A stretch of 64,000 nt of DNA from Vespula vulgaris (GCF_905475345.1 NC_066590.1:8293501-8357500); one strand, 5' to 3'; shown: positions 14,201 through 26,062, numbered from the stretch's first letter. The notes: a model not told the origin generated them from the letters alone. A program made the numbers and translations.

Positions 14201-17200
14201 TAGACCATTGTATTAAAGTATAATCGTAATTATTTAATGAGTTAACTGTTAAATATGAGTTCTTTCTTTAATCTTTATATCTTTCTTCTAGTATCCTCAA
14301 ATACTGATTTATTGTCAGATCTTGGGAATTTCAATTCTTTGTCAATCGGATCAGGGGATAAAAGAGAAAATAATACCAACAACTCTAACTTGTTCAATAC
14401 CTCCTCTACTCCTGCTGTTTTGGGCGATTTTGGAATAGGTAAAAAACTTTTACAATTTTTATTTTTGCTTATTCTTGATAACACTAGTTATAATAATACA
14501 TTAGATTAGTAATAATTAATTTATAGTAATCTCTATAACTCTTACAACAGAAAGCATGCATGTTCGTTAGACAAATTCATCTTGCCACAATTTTAACTAA
14601 GTATTTGATGGTAACATAATGCCCCCAAGAAAGACTTTCCTTACAGCATGCAGACAAGAAGATAACATCAAGTTGACAGAGAAACATTCAGAAAATGCTG
14701 CTAATCGTCTTTTGGAATCGCTATGTTCTATGGACAGCATTAAATCTCAGAGTAGTCTGGAAAAGTTAAAGATACAAATTTCGGATTATAACATATTTTT
14801 ACCTGGTCCACTTACTCATCAAAAATACATTGGTCTAGATTTTGATGCGTTTCTTGATCCTATGTTACATGGAAGAATTTTAGAAGAAATTATTGATAAA
14901 TTTGACCATAATTGGCCGTTGCAAGAAAGTAATTTAGATCCAGTAATTAAACAATTAATGATCATCGATGGTATATCATTAGAGATATTATACGAAACAC
15001 TCGTGGTATTAACTCAAGCCTTAAAGCAATCTACTGACGACAGAAAAATATATATAATTTCTATAATTTTGGAAGAGCTGATAAAAAGTGATGCTTTATT
15101 TTCCGCAATAGTAAATGCATGTAAATATCGACAAGAGTCGGCAATAAAACAAGATGAATTGGAACAAACCTGGAAAAATACAATACAGCTATTAGTTTCT
15201 TTACCAAATCGAGTTGCTAATAAATTAAAAAATAAAACATTGGATATCTTTCTCCCACAAATGTATACAAAAATTATTAGCTTTCATATTGCTCGTGGAT
15301 TGTCCTTCGTTCATGACTGTATGCAAAAATGCGGCATTCAAATAAATTTCAACATATTTTCAATGATAATTAGTAAAATGGCAATTGCAATAAACTCGAC
15401 AAACTTGAATTGCTTAATTAACATTTTGTCAACATGGTGTTATGAAGATGACAATAGAAGAAATTTAATACAGAATATACTCAGAGAATTAGATCGAGCA
15501 GCCATTGAACCATTAGTTGTACTATTTTTAAAACATTGTGATATCAAAGATGGAGTATACTGGATTTTTGGAGACTTAATAGAAGTATCAAATTGGATGT
15601 ATACATTAACAACAAAGATTCCATTTATGTCTTACTATGAGGATGAAAGAGAGAATTTTATTATTAATTTTATAATATACTTATCACAATTTTCAAAAGA
15701 AAAACGTATTCTAATAGACTTGTTAATTAAACTCTTAGATGTGTGGGGTGATAAAAGTGCATTAAATCATACTTCTATGGAACAACATAAATACATTACA
15801 AAATTGATTATTCTTGCCATAACAGTAGTAAAAAATAATATGAGAGCTAACGACAAAGAAATCTGCCGAAAATTAATATTTTTTGGAATATCAACACATT
15901 TGGAAAGTACACATATTATCCTGAGGGCGATAGGTATGCGTACTGGAGAAATTGTTATGAAAGCCCTATCAGAATCAGATAATAGTCCAAAACTGGAATT
16001 TCATTATGATAATATGGGTGCAGAAAGTATAGAATTAGTAAAATCATTTGATATGCTAATAGAAAAAATACGAACATTAGATTTAAAACAATCTTACCAA
16101 AATGAAGAAAATTTATCTTCTGATAATATAATTTTCAATTCACTGGGTGACAAGAAAGTTTTTGATTTGGGTGTAGAATGTAATATATTATCGTTGAAAA
16201 AAGTAGAACAACTTAAGGGAAATGAAGAAAATATAACTGAAAAAGAAAAAGATTCATTAAATGTTTTTCGTAAAAATATCGAAGATAAACCACTTATAGA
16301 CAAAGAGAATATCGAGGAACAATCGGAATTGGATAGTGATGATGATTTAATCCCTTATGATATATCTAATGATACCAAATTATCTGAAAGATTAAGACCT
16401 AGATATTTGCGAGATCTACGTGACAATTTAACAGATGAACGAAAAACAACGAATGCCGAAGTTTTTGCTGAGTCACTAGAAGTATCTGAGGAATTAATTT
16501 TATCTCAATTACCTAATGATGATGTATCATTTGGTATAGAATTATTGGTAATTCTTGTAACCCTCACAGAATCTTCTTATGTAGAAGATTTTGAATTATT
16601 AATTTTTAAATCCTGCGTAGCCATAGTAACCGTATATCCTAAAGAATCAGCGGAATATTTGTGTCGAGAATTTTATAGTGAAACATGTAAATATTCCACG
16701 AGCCAACGTTTACTTTTCTTGGACATATTAGCGGAATCAGCTAGACGATTATCCAAAATCAATGTATCAAATGATGAATCTAATAACAAAGAGATTGCAC
16801 GTACTATAAAAATACCTACTAAAGGAATATCACTTCTTATTGATACTGATAAAAAATGCGATATTTTGTATAGTGATGATTTTGATGATTTTCAAAATAC
16901 ACATACTGGATCTATAAATTGGAGAGAAATAGTTGATAAAAGAATTGAATCAAATACAAGGAGATTTGCCCATAATGCAAAACCTACAAATATGTCAGCC
17001 AACAAATTTGGAAACGTCGCATCATCTTTCTTTTTTCCTCTTTTGTATGGTTATGGAAAGCAAGGGAATTGTTTATATATTGGATTAGAATCATATTCTG
17101 ATCAAAGAAATTCTTTATTAATACGATTTCTTAAAACATTATCTACTATAATGGTAGCAGCACAAAATTGTTTAATTGCATCAAAGATGGGGAAGGAAAT

Positions 17201-18203
17201 ATTAGAATTAACATGGACCTTAAGATATCATGAACAAGCAAAAGTAAGACTAGCTGTGATAGAGAATGTTGCAGCAGTTATTGTTGCAGTACCTAAAGAA
17301 AGTATAATAAATGAATTATTTGAACCTCTTATGGAAGTAAGGCTTTGGCTTTTAAATTTAACACAAAATGTGATTAATGGAGAACATGATAAAGACTGTA
17401 GAACGTTAGCTAGAAATGTATTATCACTGATTGACTCCATCATCGGTTCAACATTTAGCAACACTTAAGTCCTGATAGTATATAAGCATTTAACTCATCT
17501 CATTCATCTGCTATAGATCTGTATAAAAAATATCAGAAGATATAAAACACTTAAAGATTGTACTATAAGTTTTTAAATATACTTCTTCTATGACTTAACA
17601 TCGTGTATACATTACATTATCCATGCTCGAAAATTTATTTATATAATATATCAATATATGAAGTATTTATCATATATGCATAAGTGTAGTATTATTTATT
17701 AATACTAAAGGGAATTAATAGCATGTGTATATTACATGTTGCATTTAGGAACAATTGGACTATCATCTGTTACAAATCTACTCACACCTTCATCTGTTAA
17801 TGCCAAGAATCCAGCACCAAATAATATGTCTTCCTCGCAAATTGGCTCAACATGGGCTGGCTCAGGATTGAATATAGATCTTGATAATATAATGGGTAGT
17901 AAATCAAAACAATCTGGACCAGCACCAACTATGAATCAACTTGCTAGTACTAGCCCACAGCATCAAATTAAACCTGCAGGTGAGTTTGAATCTGTATAAA
18001 TTCTTCATAGCTTTATTAAAATAATTTAAATTCATTGAAAAATATTTATAGATTATTATAATGCTAATATGAATTTGTAAAAATTAATTGTTTCAGTAGC
18101 ACCAACAGTAGGATATACATCACCTATGATTCAATCCCAAACACAACAACAACAACAACAACAACAACAAGCAAATTCAGTATTCTTTTCTGCGTTTCAA
18201 TGA
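7204..18203 (+). CDS. lqfR: EpsinR / CLINT1 (ENTH-domain Golgi-endosomal epsin), lqfR-like
   Basis: Nine exons (7204..7241, 11839..11918, 12321..12442, 12729..13111, 13360..13573, 13692..14199, 14292..14438, 17749..17979, 18097..18203) join in frame to 609 residues. Residues 1 to about 150 form the ENTH domain: MWKVREF, REATNDDAWGPTG, NWRRTYKSLLLLNYLVRNG, VVTSSREHIYDLRSLE and KDQGINIR, all close to vertebrate CLINT1. ENTH domains of this class bind PI4P and SNAREs. The low-complexity tail holds acidic-phenylalanine motifs, DFGDF at about 330 and EFADF at about 350, of the type that binds AP-1 gamma-ear and GGA. It ends with a run of nine Gln and FFSAFQ. The predicted role is clathrin-dependent TGN-endosome transport. 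The tiny first exon is separated by a 4.6-kb intron. Between exons 7 and 8 lies the Tel2 exon, which this isoform must skip. Confidence 0.94.
9953..10003. repeat. (TC)n microsatellite
   Basis: An uninterrupted TC dinucleotide run of about 50 bp lies inside EpsinR intron 1. It is likely length-polymorphic. Confidence 0.95.
10497..10547. repeat. (GA)n microsatellite
   Basis: A pure GA run of about 50 bp lies in EpsinR intron 1. Serine/leucine-repeat open frames across it are artefacts of the repeat. Confidence 0.95.
11199..11258. repeat. (CT)n microsatellite
   Basis: A CT run of about 60 bp, slightly interrupted at its right end, lies in EpsinR intron 1. Confidence 0.95.
14647..17468 (+). CDS. 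Tel2: Tel2 (TELO2) exon, spliced to EpsinR exons 1-7 as a fusion
   Basis: This is one long exon of 940 codons including the stop. It is preceded by a good acceptor (CTTTCCTTACAG ending at 14646) and starts in phase 1, exactly the phase of the EpsinR exon 7 donor at 14439. Joining exons 1-7 (1492 nt) to it gives a 1437-residue EpsinR-Tel2 protein with the junction at residue 498. The C-terminal third matches TELO2: RPRYLRDLRDNL, FFFPLLYGYG, MGKEILELTWTLRYHEQAKVR, then CRTLARNVLSLIDS. An upstream segment, GMRTGEIVMKALSE, matches the TELO2 middle region. Tel2 acts in the TTT complex (Tel2-Tti1-Tti2), with Hsp90/R2TP, to stabilise PIKK kinases such as ATM, ATR and mTOR. An in-frame ATG at 14619 lies in the upstream intron and could serve only if a separate promoter were used. 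Confidence 0.92.
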
Positions 18204-18232
18204 GACGCATTAAATAATTTTAATTAGACAAC

Positions 18233-18238
18233 AATAAA
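18233..18238 (+). promoter_or_regulatory. Candidate poly(A) signal of EpsinR
   Basis: An AATAAA lies 30 bp past the EpsinR stop codon. A short 3' UTR is plausible, but further AATAAA hexamers occur downstream, so the true site is uncertain. Confidence 0.4.
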
Positions 18239-21200
18239 ATTTTTAAATATGCATATATAAAAACCTGTAATTATGACAGTCAGTACTTGGAAGAGACGAT
18301 CTATTTATTTAATGTAATTGAAAAAGAACTTTCTATTTTCTTGACAAAATGTAGTCTCTAGTGTATACAGGATTTACTTCAATCTGTTCTCCATAATTCA
18401 GGTCAATATTGTTGTCGGAAGCGGAATGGTGAATTAATTGTGTATCGTGGAGTAATGTGTTCATGAACAATCCAAATAAGAATGAACATCACAAATCTCT
18501 GTAAGCTGAGTGCTACTAAATACAAAACTATTATTTACTGAAAGATTTGTCAGTATATAGAATAAGTATTGCAATAATATATGAATAATATGCTCGTCAT
18601 AAGAAATACGAGTTTGATGATTCAGCAGGACATAAGGTTTTTTAATCATTAAAAAATTAAGAGGTGAGATTTTGTTTACATATATACTTGAAGGCAGCTT
18701 CATATAATATATATTAGCATAATTACAAGTGTTTACTCATTATAATGAGGTAGAGTAACATGGATTGCATGGGAGCAAGTCAGGAAAGGATTTGTGTTAA
18801 ATTTTTATATATAATATAAATCGGAATTTTTCAAAGAAAATTCAGCCTTATATGTACAGTAACGATTTATGGAAAGTTCGAAGGAAAGTGTAATATTTCT
18901 CTATGAAGAAAATTCATCTGCTAACAATGTCATTAGCAGTCAAAAGAAATGTATGAATGCCCCTTCAAAAATTAATAAAAAATGACATGATAGTAAGAAT
19001 AGAAATTGCATTTACTGTAGTTAAAAAACCGTATCAAAAATGTATCGATTTTATATTCCTTATGATTATATTTGTGTACACAAAAGATAGAAATTGCTGT
19101 AGTACGACATACTATGTCAACAGTGCGTGCTTCCCTAACAATAACTTTTCAGTGAATATAAATTTTTAAATTTTGTATTTTAAAATGCTAAACATATGAG
19201 TATAGAAAATTATGGAGTCTGATTGTTCAAGTTTCACTAGCTAATTTATTAATCAAAAGGAGGCACAAAAAAATACCTGTATTATGTCTTATTTTAAGTT
19301 TTTTAATCACTGCAGATATTATACAATATCATGCACATATAATTACAATTTATTGTATATCAATATATATCTACTTAAGTACATTGCAATCAATTTGAAA
19401 AGTGTTTGTAAGATAGTAACACAAATTTAATTTGTTTAGTTATACAGTATCATTACTAAAAGAATGCATATCTTTTAAAATAATTGTGTATCATATGTAT
19501 CTAATATATATGATACATGTGCATATAATTATATATGGACTAGCTAAGCAATGAAGATAATTATTAGTAATTAAATTGTTAAGTTTATAAGTGAAAAAAA
19601 TGTCTAAGTATATTATATTTCAATTATAAATAATTCAACTTATTTTTGTTGCTAAATTCTAAAATTTTTATAGTAATTTGTTCAAGAAAAAGACTATGTT
19701 AATAATAATAAAAGAATTTGTTAATAACATCATATTTGCGAAAATTTATATAAGTTTCATGCTTTTATTTTGCATGTTATAATTGACTTGTAAAAAGACT
19801 TGTAAAAAAACAAACATTATTGAACAAACATTAATACAGTAAATGTTTCCACTACTTTGGTTCATAAATCTATATGAAATGAGACAGCTGAACTTAACAG
19901 AAAACTTTAGATTTTACAATAATTTGATCATCACATCAGTGATACATTTGTACTCAATTTAAATATTTGTTTCTTATACATTCAGTATAGTAAATATACT
20001 GATGACTGTTGAATGCTAAGAATGTGAATGCATGTTTATTCAATTTATAAATATATCCGGTTCGCTTGTTTGTTGAATTTTTTAATGAATGATTATAAAT
20101 AATTTGATATAAATTACACATTGTATCATAAAATTTTGTTACATGAATATCGTCAGTAATTTTATTTCAAATTATTAAATGTAAAATAAATTGTTGAATA
20201 AGTTAATTTATTCAATAATTGTAATGTATGAAGAGAAAATTATTGAGATATCCAAGTTGATTTTATGTAATATTATAAACCTCGAAGATATTTTACACAG
20301 ATTTTTACACAATCAGAGACTGAATGCTGTAAAGGAAGTACATCGAAGTTGCCCTTTACATTTTCCATTATTTGAGCATTTTATATAAAGTAATACGAAT
20401 AATGCAAAGGGGTATATATTTTTAAAGTGTTACGATAGAAAATATATATTGTACAAATATAAATGATTATAAATATTATAAATATAAAAACTTCATGCAA
20501 AGATTAGAACAGGCACAAATGTATTGTAGAATTTCAGAGGCCTTTTTAGAGAGTCAAACTAGATTAAAGCTAAAATCAGATTATTAGTAAATAATTATAA
20601 TTTTTTTATATATATATGTTAGAATGGGAATGTACAGCTGTCATCTATTCCAATAAATAACAAATCTAATAAAATGTAAAACTCAAGTTAAATGTAAAAT
20701 TATATAGGTAGGATATTGAATGTCATAGTTTTTACTTTGTTTAAGTATATACCAAATCATTGCGCTTTCATTCTAAGCAATAGCTTGTTAATTATATGCA
20801 CTGCAAATGTACTTATTACAAACCAGTAATTTCATGCATATGATCTAACAGCTTTGAAATCTATATTTTCTTACAAACATATAGTGCATGTCACAGTTCG
20901 AAAAATATAATTTCAAATTTAGTAATTTATATCTCATTGTAATAAATATTTGGAAAAATCATACTAGTACATATCAACATTTAAATGGATATTTTTAAAA
21001 TTATGCACTAGAATAAATATATGTATAACTTTCAATGCAGCAATATGGCATGGTTTTACTTGTATCATTCCTTTTTATAGTAATTCCGAATAGTAATGTT
21101 ATTTGTAACATACAAATGCATTTGATAACAAATGAATAATTTAGGCATTTTTGACTGAATTTTATTTAGTATAGATCCTATAATTGTAACTTGATTCAGG

Positions 21201-21722
21201 TATTTACATATACATCACAATTTTATCATTATTAAATGCTCACTGGTGCTGGTGTTAATATAAAAATTATTTAATGTTTTATTTTTTTCCATAATACCAC
21301 TATCTTCCTTATTTGTATGAAATATTGCTTGAATTGACTGCTTTTTTATTCACCAGATTAAATGTAAAATGTAAATCTTATATACATCAAGAAATAAACT
21401 TATACAAATGTATAATTAAATAGGGATATTACATAGTTTTTATAATATATTTCAACTGTTCATTTAAGGAAGTTATATCTGTAAATTTATTAGAAGGACA
21501 TCTTGAATTGTGGAATTTGGGTATAGGAAAAAGATCAAAAATTTATACCAGATAATTTGACTAAAAAAAGGTATATTTCATAATTTGTAGAAAATTGTAG
21601 TGTAATGTAAAAATTATGTAGTTATTGATAAAAACAGATATGGAAACGAATTATATTTATCAGTACTAGGTTCTATTCATATTTTTTTATACACATATGT
21701 ATTTCTTTGTCATATGGGTGTA

Positions 21723-21723
<1 letters not shown>

Positions 21724-21767
<44 letters not shown>

Positions 21768-21798
21768 ATATATAGATTTATATATATATATATAGATT
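21724..21798. repeat. (TG)/(TA)n low-complexity tract
   Basis: Alternating TG then TATA dinucleotides form a short microsatellite, with a duplicated ATATAGATTTA segment at its right end. Confidence 0.85.
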
Positions 21799-22218
21799 TA
21801 AATCATGATACAATATAAAATATATTTAAAATAGGTAATTTTTATACATCATATTATACTTAGCGCCTTCTTTTATAAACTATAGGATTCTTAATGAAAT
21901 AAGGTAAGCATATAAATAAAAAAATTTTACACAATATTACATATAATATATATAAAAAAAAGTTCTGTTTTTATTCATCACTTATAATTTTGAATTCTGG
22001 GGAAAAAAAAATAAAATTATAATGATCTATATAACAAATTTCCTAATGGAGAAATTCACAACACATATTATTAAAGATAAGTGGTGATTGACCTCAAAAT
22101 ACGATATAAATATGAATCTAATAGTATAGCATTTTTCAACGAAATAAAACAGAAAATATTAGAAGAGCAAAACTTATTTGGAAAAAACATTTCCTACATA
22201 ATTTTAAAATTCTTGCAG

Positions 22219-22561
22219 AATTTTATGAGTAGTGGTGTAAAGTAAAAATAATTTTATTCTGTTGCAAAAAGTTTATGAGGTAAAAAGATCAACTTTGTGT
22301 TTTTTTTAAATAAAATGTTATTTATTTATAAATCCTCGACTCTTGAGAACGTTTACTTATTTATTATTATATTGTAAGAGTCAAAGATATGTTTTATTAC
22401 GTTTAACAATTCAAAATTAGTGTTATAGATCGTTAAATTTTTCTTTAAAACAGCTATTACTTATAAATAAATAAGATATAACATTCCATTTAAAAAACAA
22501 AGTTGATTTTTTTATCTTTTGGAATGAAACCATCTTTACTATACACTGCCTCCATAAAACT
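22219..22561. repeat. Imperfect foldback (inverted repeat) element
   Basis: The left arm, about 22219-22332, and right arm, about 22461-22561, are imperfect reverse complements. The best-matched core pairs ATCAACTTTGT in the left arm with ACAAAGTTGAT in the right arm, continuing into the TTTATTTATAA / TTATAAATAAA ends. Outer parts pair less well. The spacer is about 130 bp. It may be an old non-autonomous transposon or a hairpin within the NOP56 3' UTR, whose stop is 270 bp away. Confidence 0.6.
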
Positions 22562-22834
22562 TGAATTTTTGTAGAAAATATGTTTTCGTTATTTTTATTA
22601 CAACAGAAATATTTTAGATGATAAATTCAGACAACACATTTTGTATAAGTTTAGAGGATTTAATTCTTGTCATATGTAGGATAATTCTATCAACTTTGTT
22701 TCTGAAGAAAATATGTATGTAGAAAACATCGTTGAAACTTTATAAAATTCTGTAAGTTGAATATGCCACTTCTTTTAATGTGTGTGAGATAATATAGATA
22801 TAGCAATAATACAAATAGTAAAATTTAATATCAT

Positions 22835-24674
22835 TTATGACATTTCCATACTATCACCTATACTTTTAGACTTTTTCTTTTTCTTTTTCTTTTTTAAAGG
22901 TTCTTCATTCTCCTGAACAAGTTCTTCTTTTTCTCCATTCTCATGAATACCATTAGTAGTAGTATTACCATTTTGTAATTCTTCTTGTTTTCTTTTCTTA
23001 TTTTTCTTCTTTTTCTTCTTTTGTGATTCTATTTCCAGATTAGCTATTACATGTTGAGCTTCTTCTAATGCCTCCTGCATCACGTCTATATTCTTTTTAG
23101 GTATTTCACCTGTTTCATAGAACTTCAAACGATCTTCCACTTGTTGTCGTAATTTTTCACCAAAAATATTTGTTGGTGTTTCAGCAAAACAATCTATTCT
23201 TGATGCAATAGAGCATTTATTGGCCAAATACCTGGAGATTCTTCCTTTGTTTTTAGTACCAGCACGACCAATAAATGTAGAATGGAATAGTAATCCATAT
23301 TTAGGTGTATTACCTTTTGTCTTTAATGCTCTAAATAATGCTTTTTCTGCTCCTAATATCTGAACTGTAGATGCAGGATACTTTGCTAAATTGGTTAATG
23401 ATCCAGCATGAGCTATTAATCTAGCTCCTACTTGATCCCCTATAAGAGTAGCTAAATTTGGTGCAATACCAGCCATTTTAGATTTTAAATACTCAGCCAA
23501 TTGTTTTCGATAATCTGCCAATCCTATTACACGTCTAGCAAACATCTCAATATTAAGAAGATCCACAGGACTGATGTCCATGCCCATAGATGATTTAGAA
23601 GCATCTATAATTGCTTGAGCTTTTGCACTGTCCATAACAATTTCTTCCAATGCTTCTAATTTTTCTTCTGTTAATTCTTTTCTATTTTTAATTAGTTGTG
23701 TCACTTTGGCATACATATAATTTTCAGGAACAATCTTTACTAATTCTGGGAAATGATAACTATACCATTCACTAAAACAAAATAAATATTTTATTATATA
23801 AGTTTTTAAAGAATATAAAATATATCAAATATTATCTTAAAAGTCATTATCAACTTACCGTATACGCATACTAAATGTATTTATGTCTTTGTCCAATTGA
23901 TCCAGTAAAGCTATACCTTGTATAATCATATTATCCACACGATTAACATTAAATTTAACTTTTGCTCTTGAATAACTATGACCAAGTCCAAGCTGAGCTA
24001 CTGCAGAACTTTTGGCAGTAAAACCTTTAACTAAATTATGAAAGTGAAATCTTACTCCTCTGATAACTTCAGGTATAGCACCTGTATGGTCACATTTTAT
24101 ATCCAATATCTCTGTGATACTGGCACCTAATTTAGGATCTGATACACCAAGAATAATTTTCTTTTTCTGGTCAGGTTTAGGTAAAATAGAATCCAAAAAC
24201 AATTGTAGGTCTTCCGGTACAATGCCTTCTGAGATACTGTTGACATTCTCTAATGCTGCTAAAGCAGTTTTAAAAGGTGAAAATCCAATAAGTTTTACCA
24301 CGGTATTGAATCTTGATAAATCTGTTACTGATGCTTCAACTTGAGGTAATAACATTCCTACTTCTTCGAACTCTTTAACACCGAATACGGCATAGCCAGC
24401 TGCATGCTCATATAAAACATAAAGTTGTGTCTGGAAAAGAAATGTTTGAGTTACAAAAATTAAAGTAAAATGTAAATTATCTTACATTTATATATCTTTA
24501 TATCTAACATTATTTTTATATCAATAAGCGGAAAAAATGTTTATTTCTTACTTTGCAATTGATGGCAACAAATAACTTTTATAAAAAAATATTTACAATA
24601 TATCATTACATTTTATTATATTTATATGTATGTATTTGTTAACAATAGAACACAAAAATGATACCACTTACCAT
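22835..24674 (-). CDS. NOP56: Nucleolar protein 56 (box C/D snoRNP core)
   Basis: Three coding exons (24674..24672, 24430..23859, 23771..22835) give 503 residues. The first contributes only the ATG, directly followed by GTAAGT. The protein shows the NOP5 N-terminal domain (YVLYEHAAGYAVFGVKE) and a central KVKFNVNRVDNMIIQ. The Nop domain includes GARLIAHAGSLTNLAKYPAS at about residue 307 and LGAEKALFRALKT. It then has GRISRYLANKCSIASRID and FYETGEIPKKN. The last two, with SMGMDIS, distinguish NOP56 from NOP58. The tail is a lysine-rich KKKKKKNKKRK type with a second poly-Lys block near the end. NOP56 pairs with NOP58, fibrillarin and 15.5K to guide 2'-O-methylation of rRNA in the nucleolus. 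No clear box C/D snoRNA was seen in its two introns. Confidence 0.96.
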
Positions 24675-25588
24675 ATTTTACACTTTGTATATTCCATTCA
24701 CTGTAATAAAATATATAATATACAAGTAGATATCAACTAATATAATTAAGATATAACCATGTGCACCGGAAATAGTGCTTACTACATATCAAATTCCGCA
24801 GAAAGATGGTTGATATCAAACATCCTGTACTGTAACTCTTATGACTTTAGTTGTATATACACACTAGTTTAGGAACCAATAATAATAACCCAAAAAATCC
24901 CAAACATACGTCAGAACAAAATCAACCAATCACGAAGTAGTACGTAAACGCTTTAAGCGACACCGTGAACCTTCGAGTAAACTTCATTCAACTATCATAT
25001 TCATTCCAATTCGTTCATTCATACAGTTCTCTTAGCTTAACCTTTTACGATTCTTATTTCATTCTACGGAAAATAATTAATATACGTTATAATACATATA
25101 CACTCCGCCACATTACTTTAAGACATCGTATAAAATCATACAAATCCGTATTATAAGAAATTTTCCGTTTTTACGTATATAGTGTCATTATTTACATCCG
25201 GAGATATTCTTTAACACAAAGTTTTTATTAATATTTCCAAGAAATACAAAAATATATGAAAATATCGTTTATCAGTCGTGACAAAACTATAAGACATGTA
25301 CTATTTAGTGTAAAAAAATATCTTATAGATGTCTTATAGTTTTGTCGCGGTGTGTACATATACGATTTTTAATTAATACGATAACTTTATTGGTCATATG
25401 ATCGTAAAAACATCGATCACAAAATCGATTTCAATTATAAACGAAGTAAAACGTTTAATCTTTTGTTTGACGCACGACCGACGTTTTCTATTTTCATGTA
25501 TTTGATTATCTTATAAATTTTGAGAAAATTATTATCAATAGGAAACATGATTTTATATGTCGTAGCCTAATCGAACGAATCTCACATT
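24675..25588. promoter_or_regulatory. Divergent intergenic region upstream of NOP56
   Basis: It lies between the NOP56 start (-) and a small unrecognised plus-strand gene. It should contain the NOP56 promoter and any non-coding part of its first exon. A perfect 18-bp-arm hairpin at 25280-25346 is listed separately. No coding exon was recognised. Confidence 0.5.
25280..25346. repeat. 18-bp-arm perfect inverted repeat (hairpin)
   Basis: GACAAAACTATAAGACAT at 25280-25297 is perfectly complementary to ATGTCTTATAGTTTTGTC at 25329-25346, with a 31-bp AT-rich loop. The flanks continue as CGT/GCG with one mismatch. The TCTTATAGATGTCTTATAG stretch also repeats TCTTATAG directly. It could be the core of a small transposon relic or a transcribed hairpin. 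Confidence 0.85.
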
Positions 25589-26062
25589 ATGACACAAAAT
25601 AGGCTTAGAAGTCATAAGGAAATTATTCTGATGGAAAATTTAATTAACGAGTCTGAAATCAGTCGTATCGGATGTAATTCGAAAGTGTGCTTAAAGTTAA
25701 GGAAAACTAAGAAATCGAAATTGGGGTAAACATTCGATAAAATTTTATAAACAAAATTATATTACATATACATTTATAAACAAAATTATATATATATATA
25801 TATGTTTTTTTCTTGGGAAAAAGTATTTAAAATTAATAACATAATTAATTTTTATAGTTTAAGAAAATGTCATTCTGCTGCGATTCCTCGTTACAAAACA
25901 TTAAAAGGAAGTACTGATTACGAAACATTAAAAATACCGAAAATACCACAACAGGTTTTTCGAATCATAAGTATTTTACGGCACGAAAAATTTTTGAAAA
26001 TGGTTACGTATTACTTCCGATCTTCGTTTAAAAATCACGGGAAAGATCGATCAAAACCATAA
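25589..26062 (+). CDS. Unrecognised small basic protein, two exons (predicted)
   Basis: Exon 1, 25589..25725, runs from an ATG to a GTAAAC donor in phase 2. Exon 2, 25858..26062, begins after TTTTTATAG in the matching phase and ends at TAA. The joined product is 113 residues and rich in Lys and Arg (for example LRKTKKSKLG across the junction). It has no signal peptide or membrane segment, and ends KNHGKDRSKP. Matching phases and two open exons in very AT-rich DNA argue for a real gene, but I recognise no family. The 132-bp intron contains an AT run. A second reading is an intron-retained 86-residue frame from 25802. It lies head-to-head with NOP56, and its 3' end faces that of the sugar transporter. 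Confidence 0.4.

Larger units (their letters stand above)
18204..22834. other. Gene-poor AT-rich interval between EpsinR/Tel2 and NOP56 3' ends
   Basis: About 4.6 kb between convergent genes was examined on both strands. There is no open frame with coding character and no recognisable tRNA or rRNA. It holds a TG/TA alternating tract near 21724-21798 and a foldback structure near 22219-22561 (listed separately). It may include long 3' UTRs of either gene. Confidence 0.6.

Noticed and set aside
14255..14290. Apparent ATG start (MSSFFNLYIFLL) in front of the EpsinR exon at 14292.
   Set aside because: These codons are the pyrimidine-rich end of an intron read through to the acceptor CTTCTAG. The exon is internal.
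14619..14646. ATG at 14619 as the natural start of Tel2.
   Set aside because: The first nine codons contain the polypyrimidine tract and CAG acceptor, and the phase matches the upstream EpsinR donor. It is kept only as a less likely alternative start.
23772..24671. Box C/D snoRNA in NOP56 introns, as known in vertebrates.
   Set aside because: The two introns (23772-23858 and 24431-24671) show no paired TGATGA and CTGA boxes with a closing stem on the minus strand.
22835..24674. NOP58 as an alternative identity for the snoRNP protein.
   Set aside because: SMGMDIS, ASRIDCF and FYETGEIPKKN follow NOP56, and the N-terminal YVLYEHAAGYA is also of NOP56 type.
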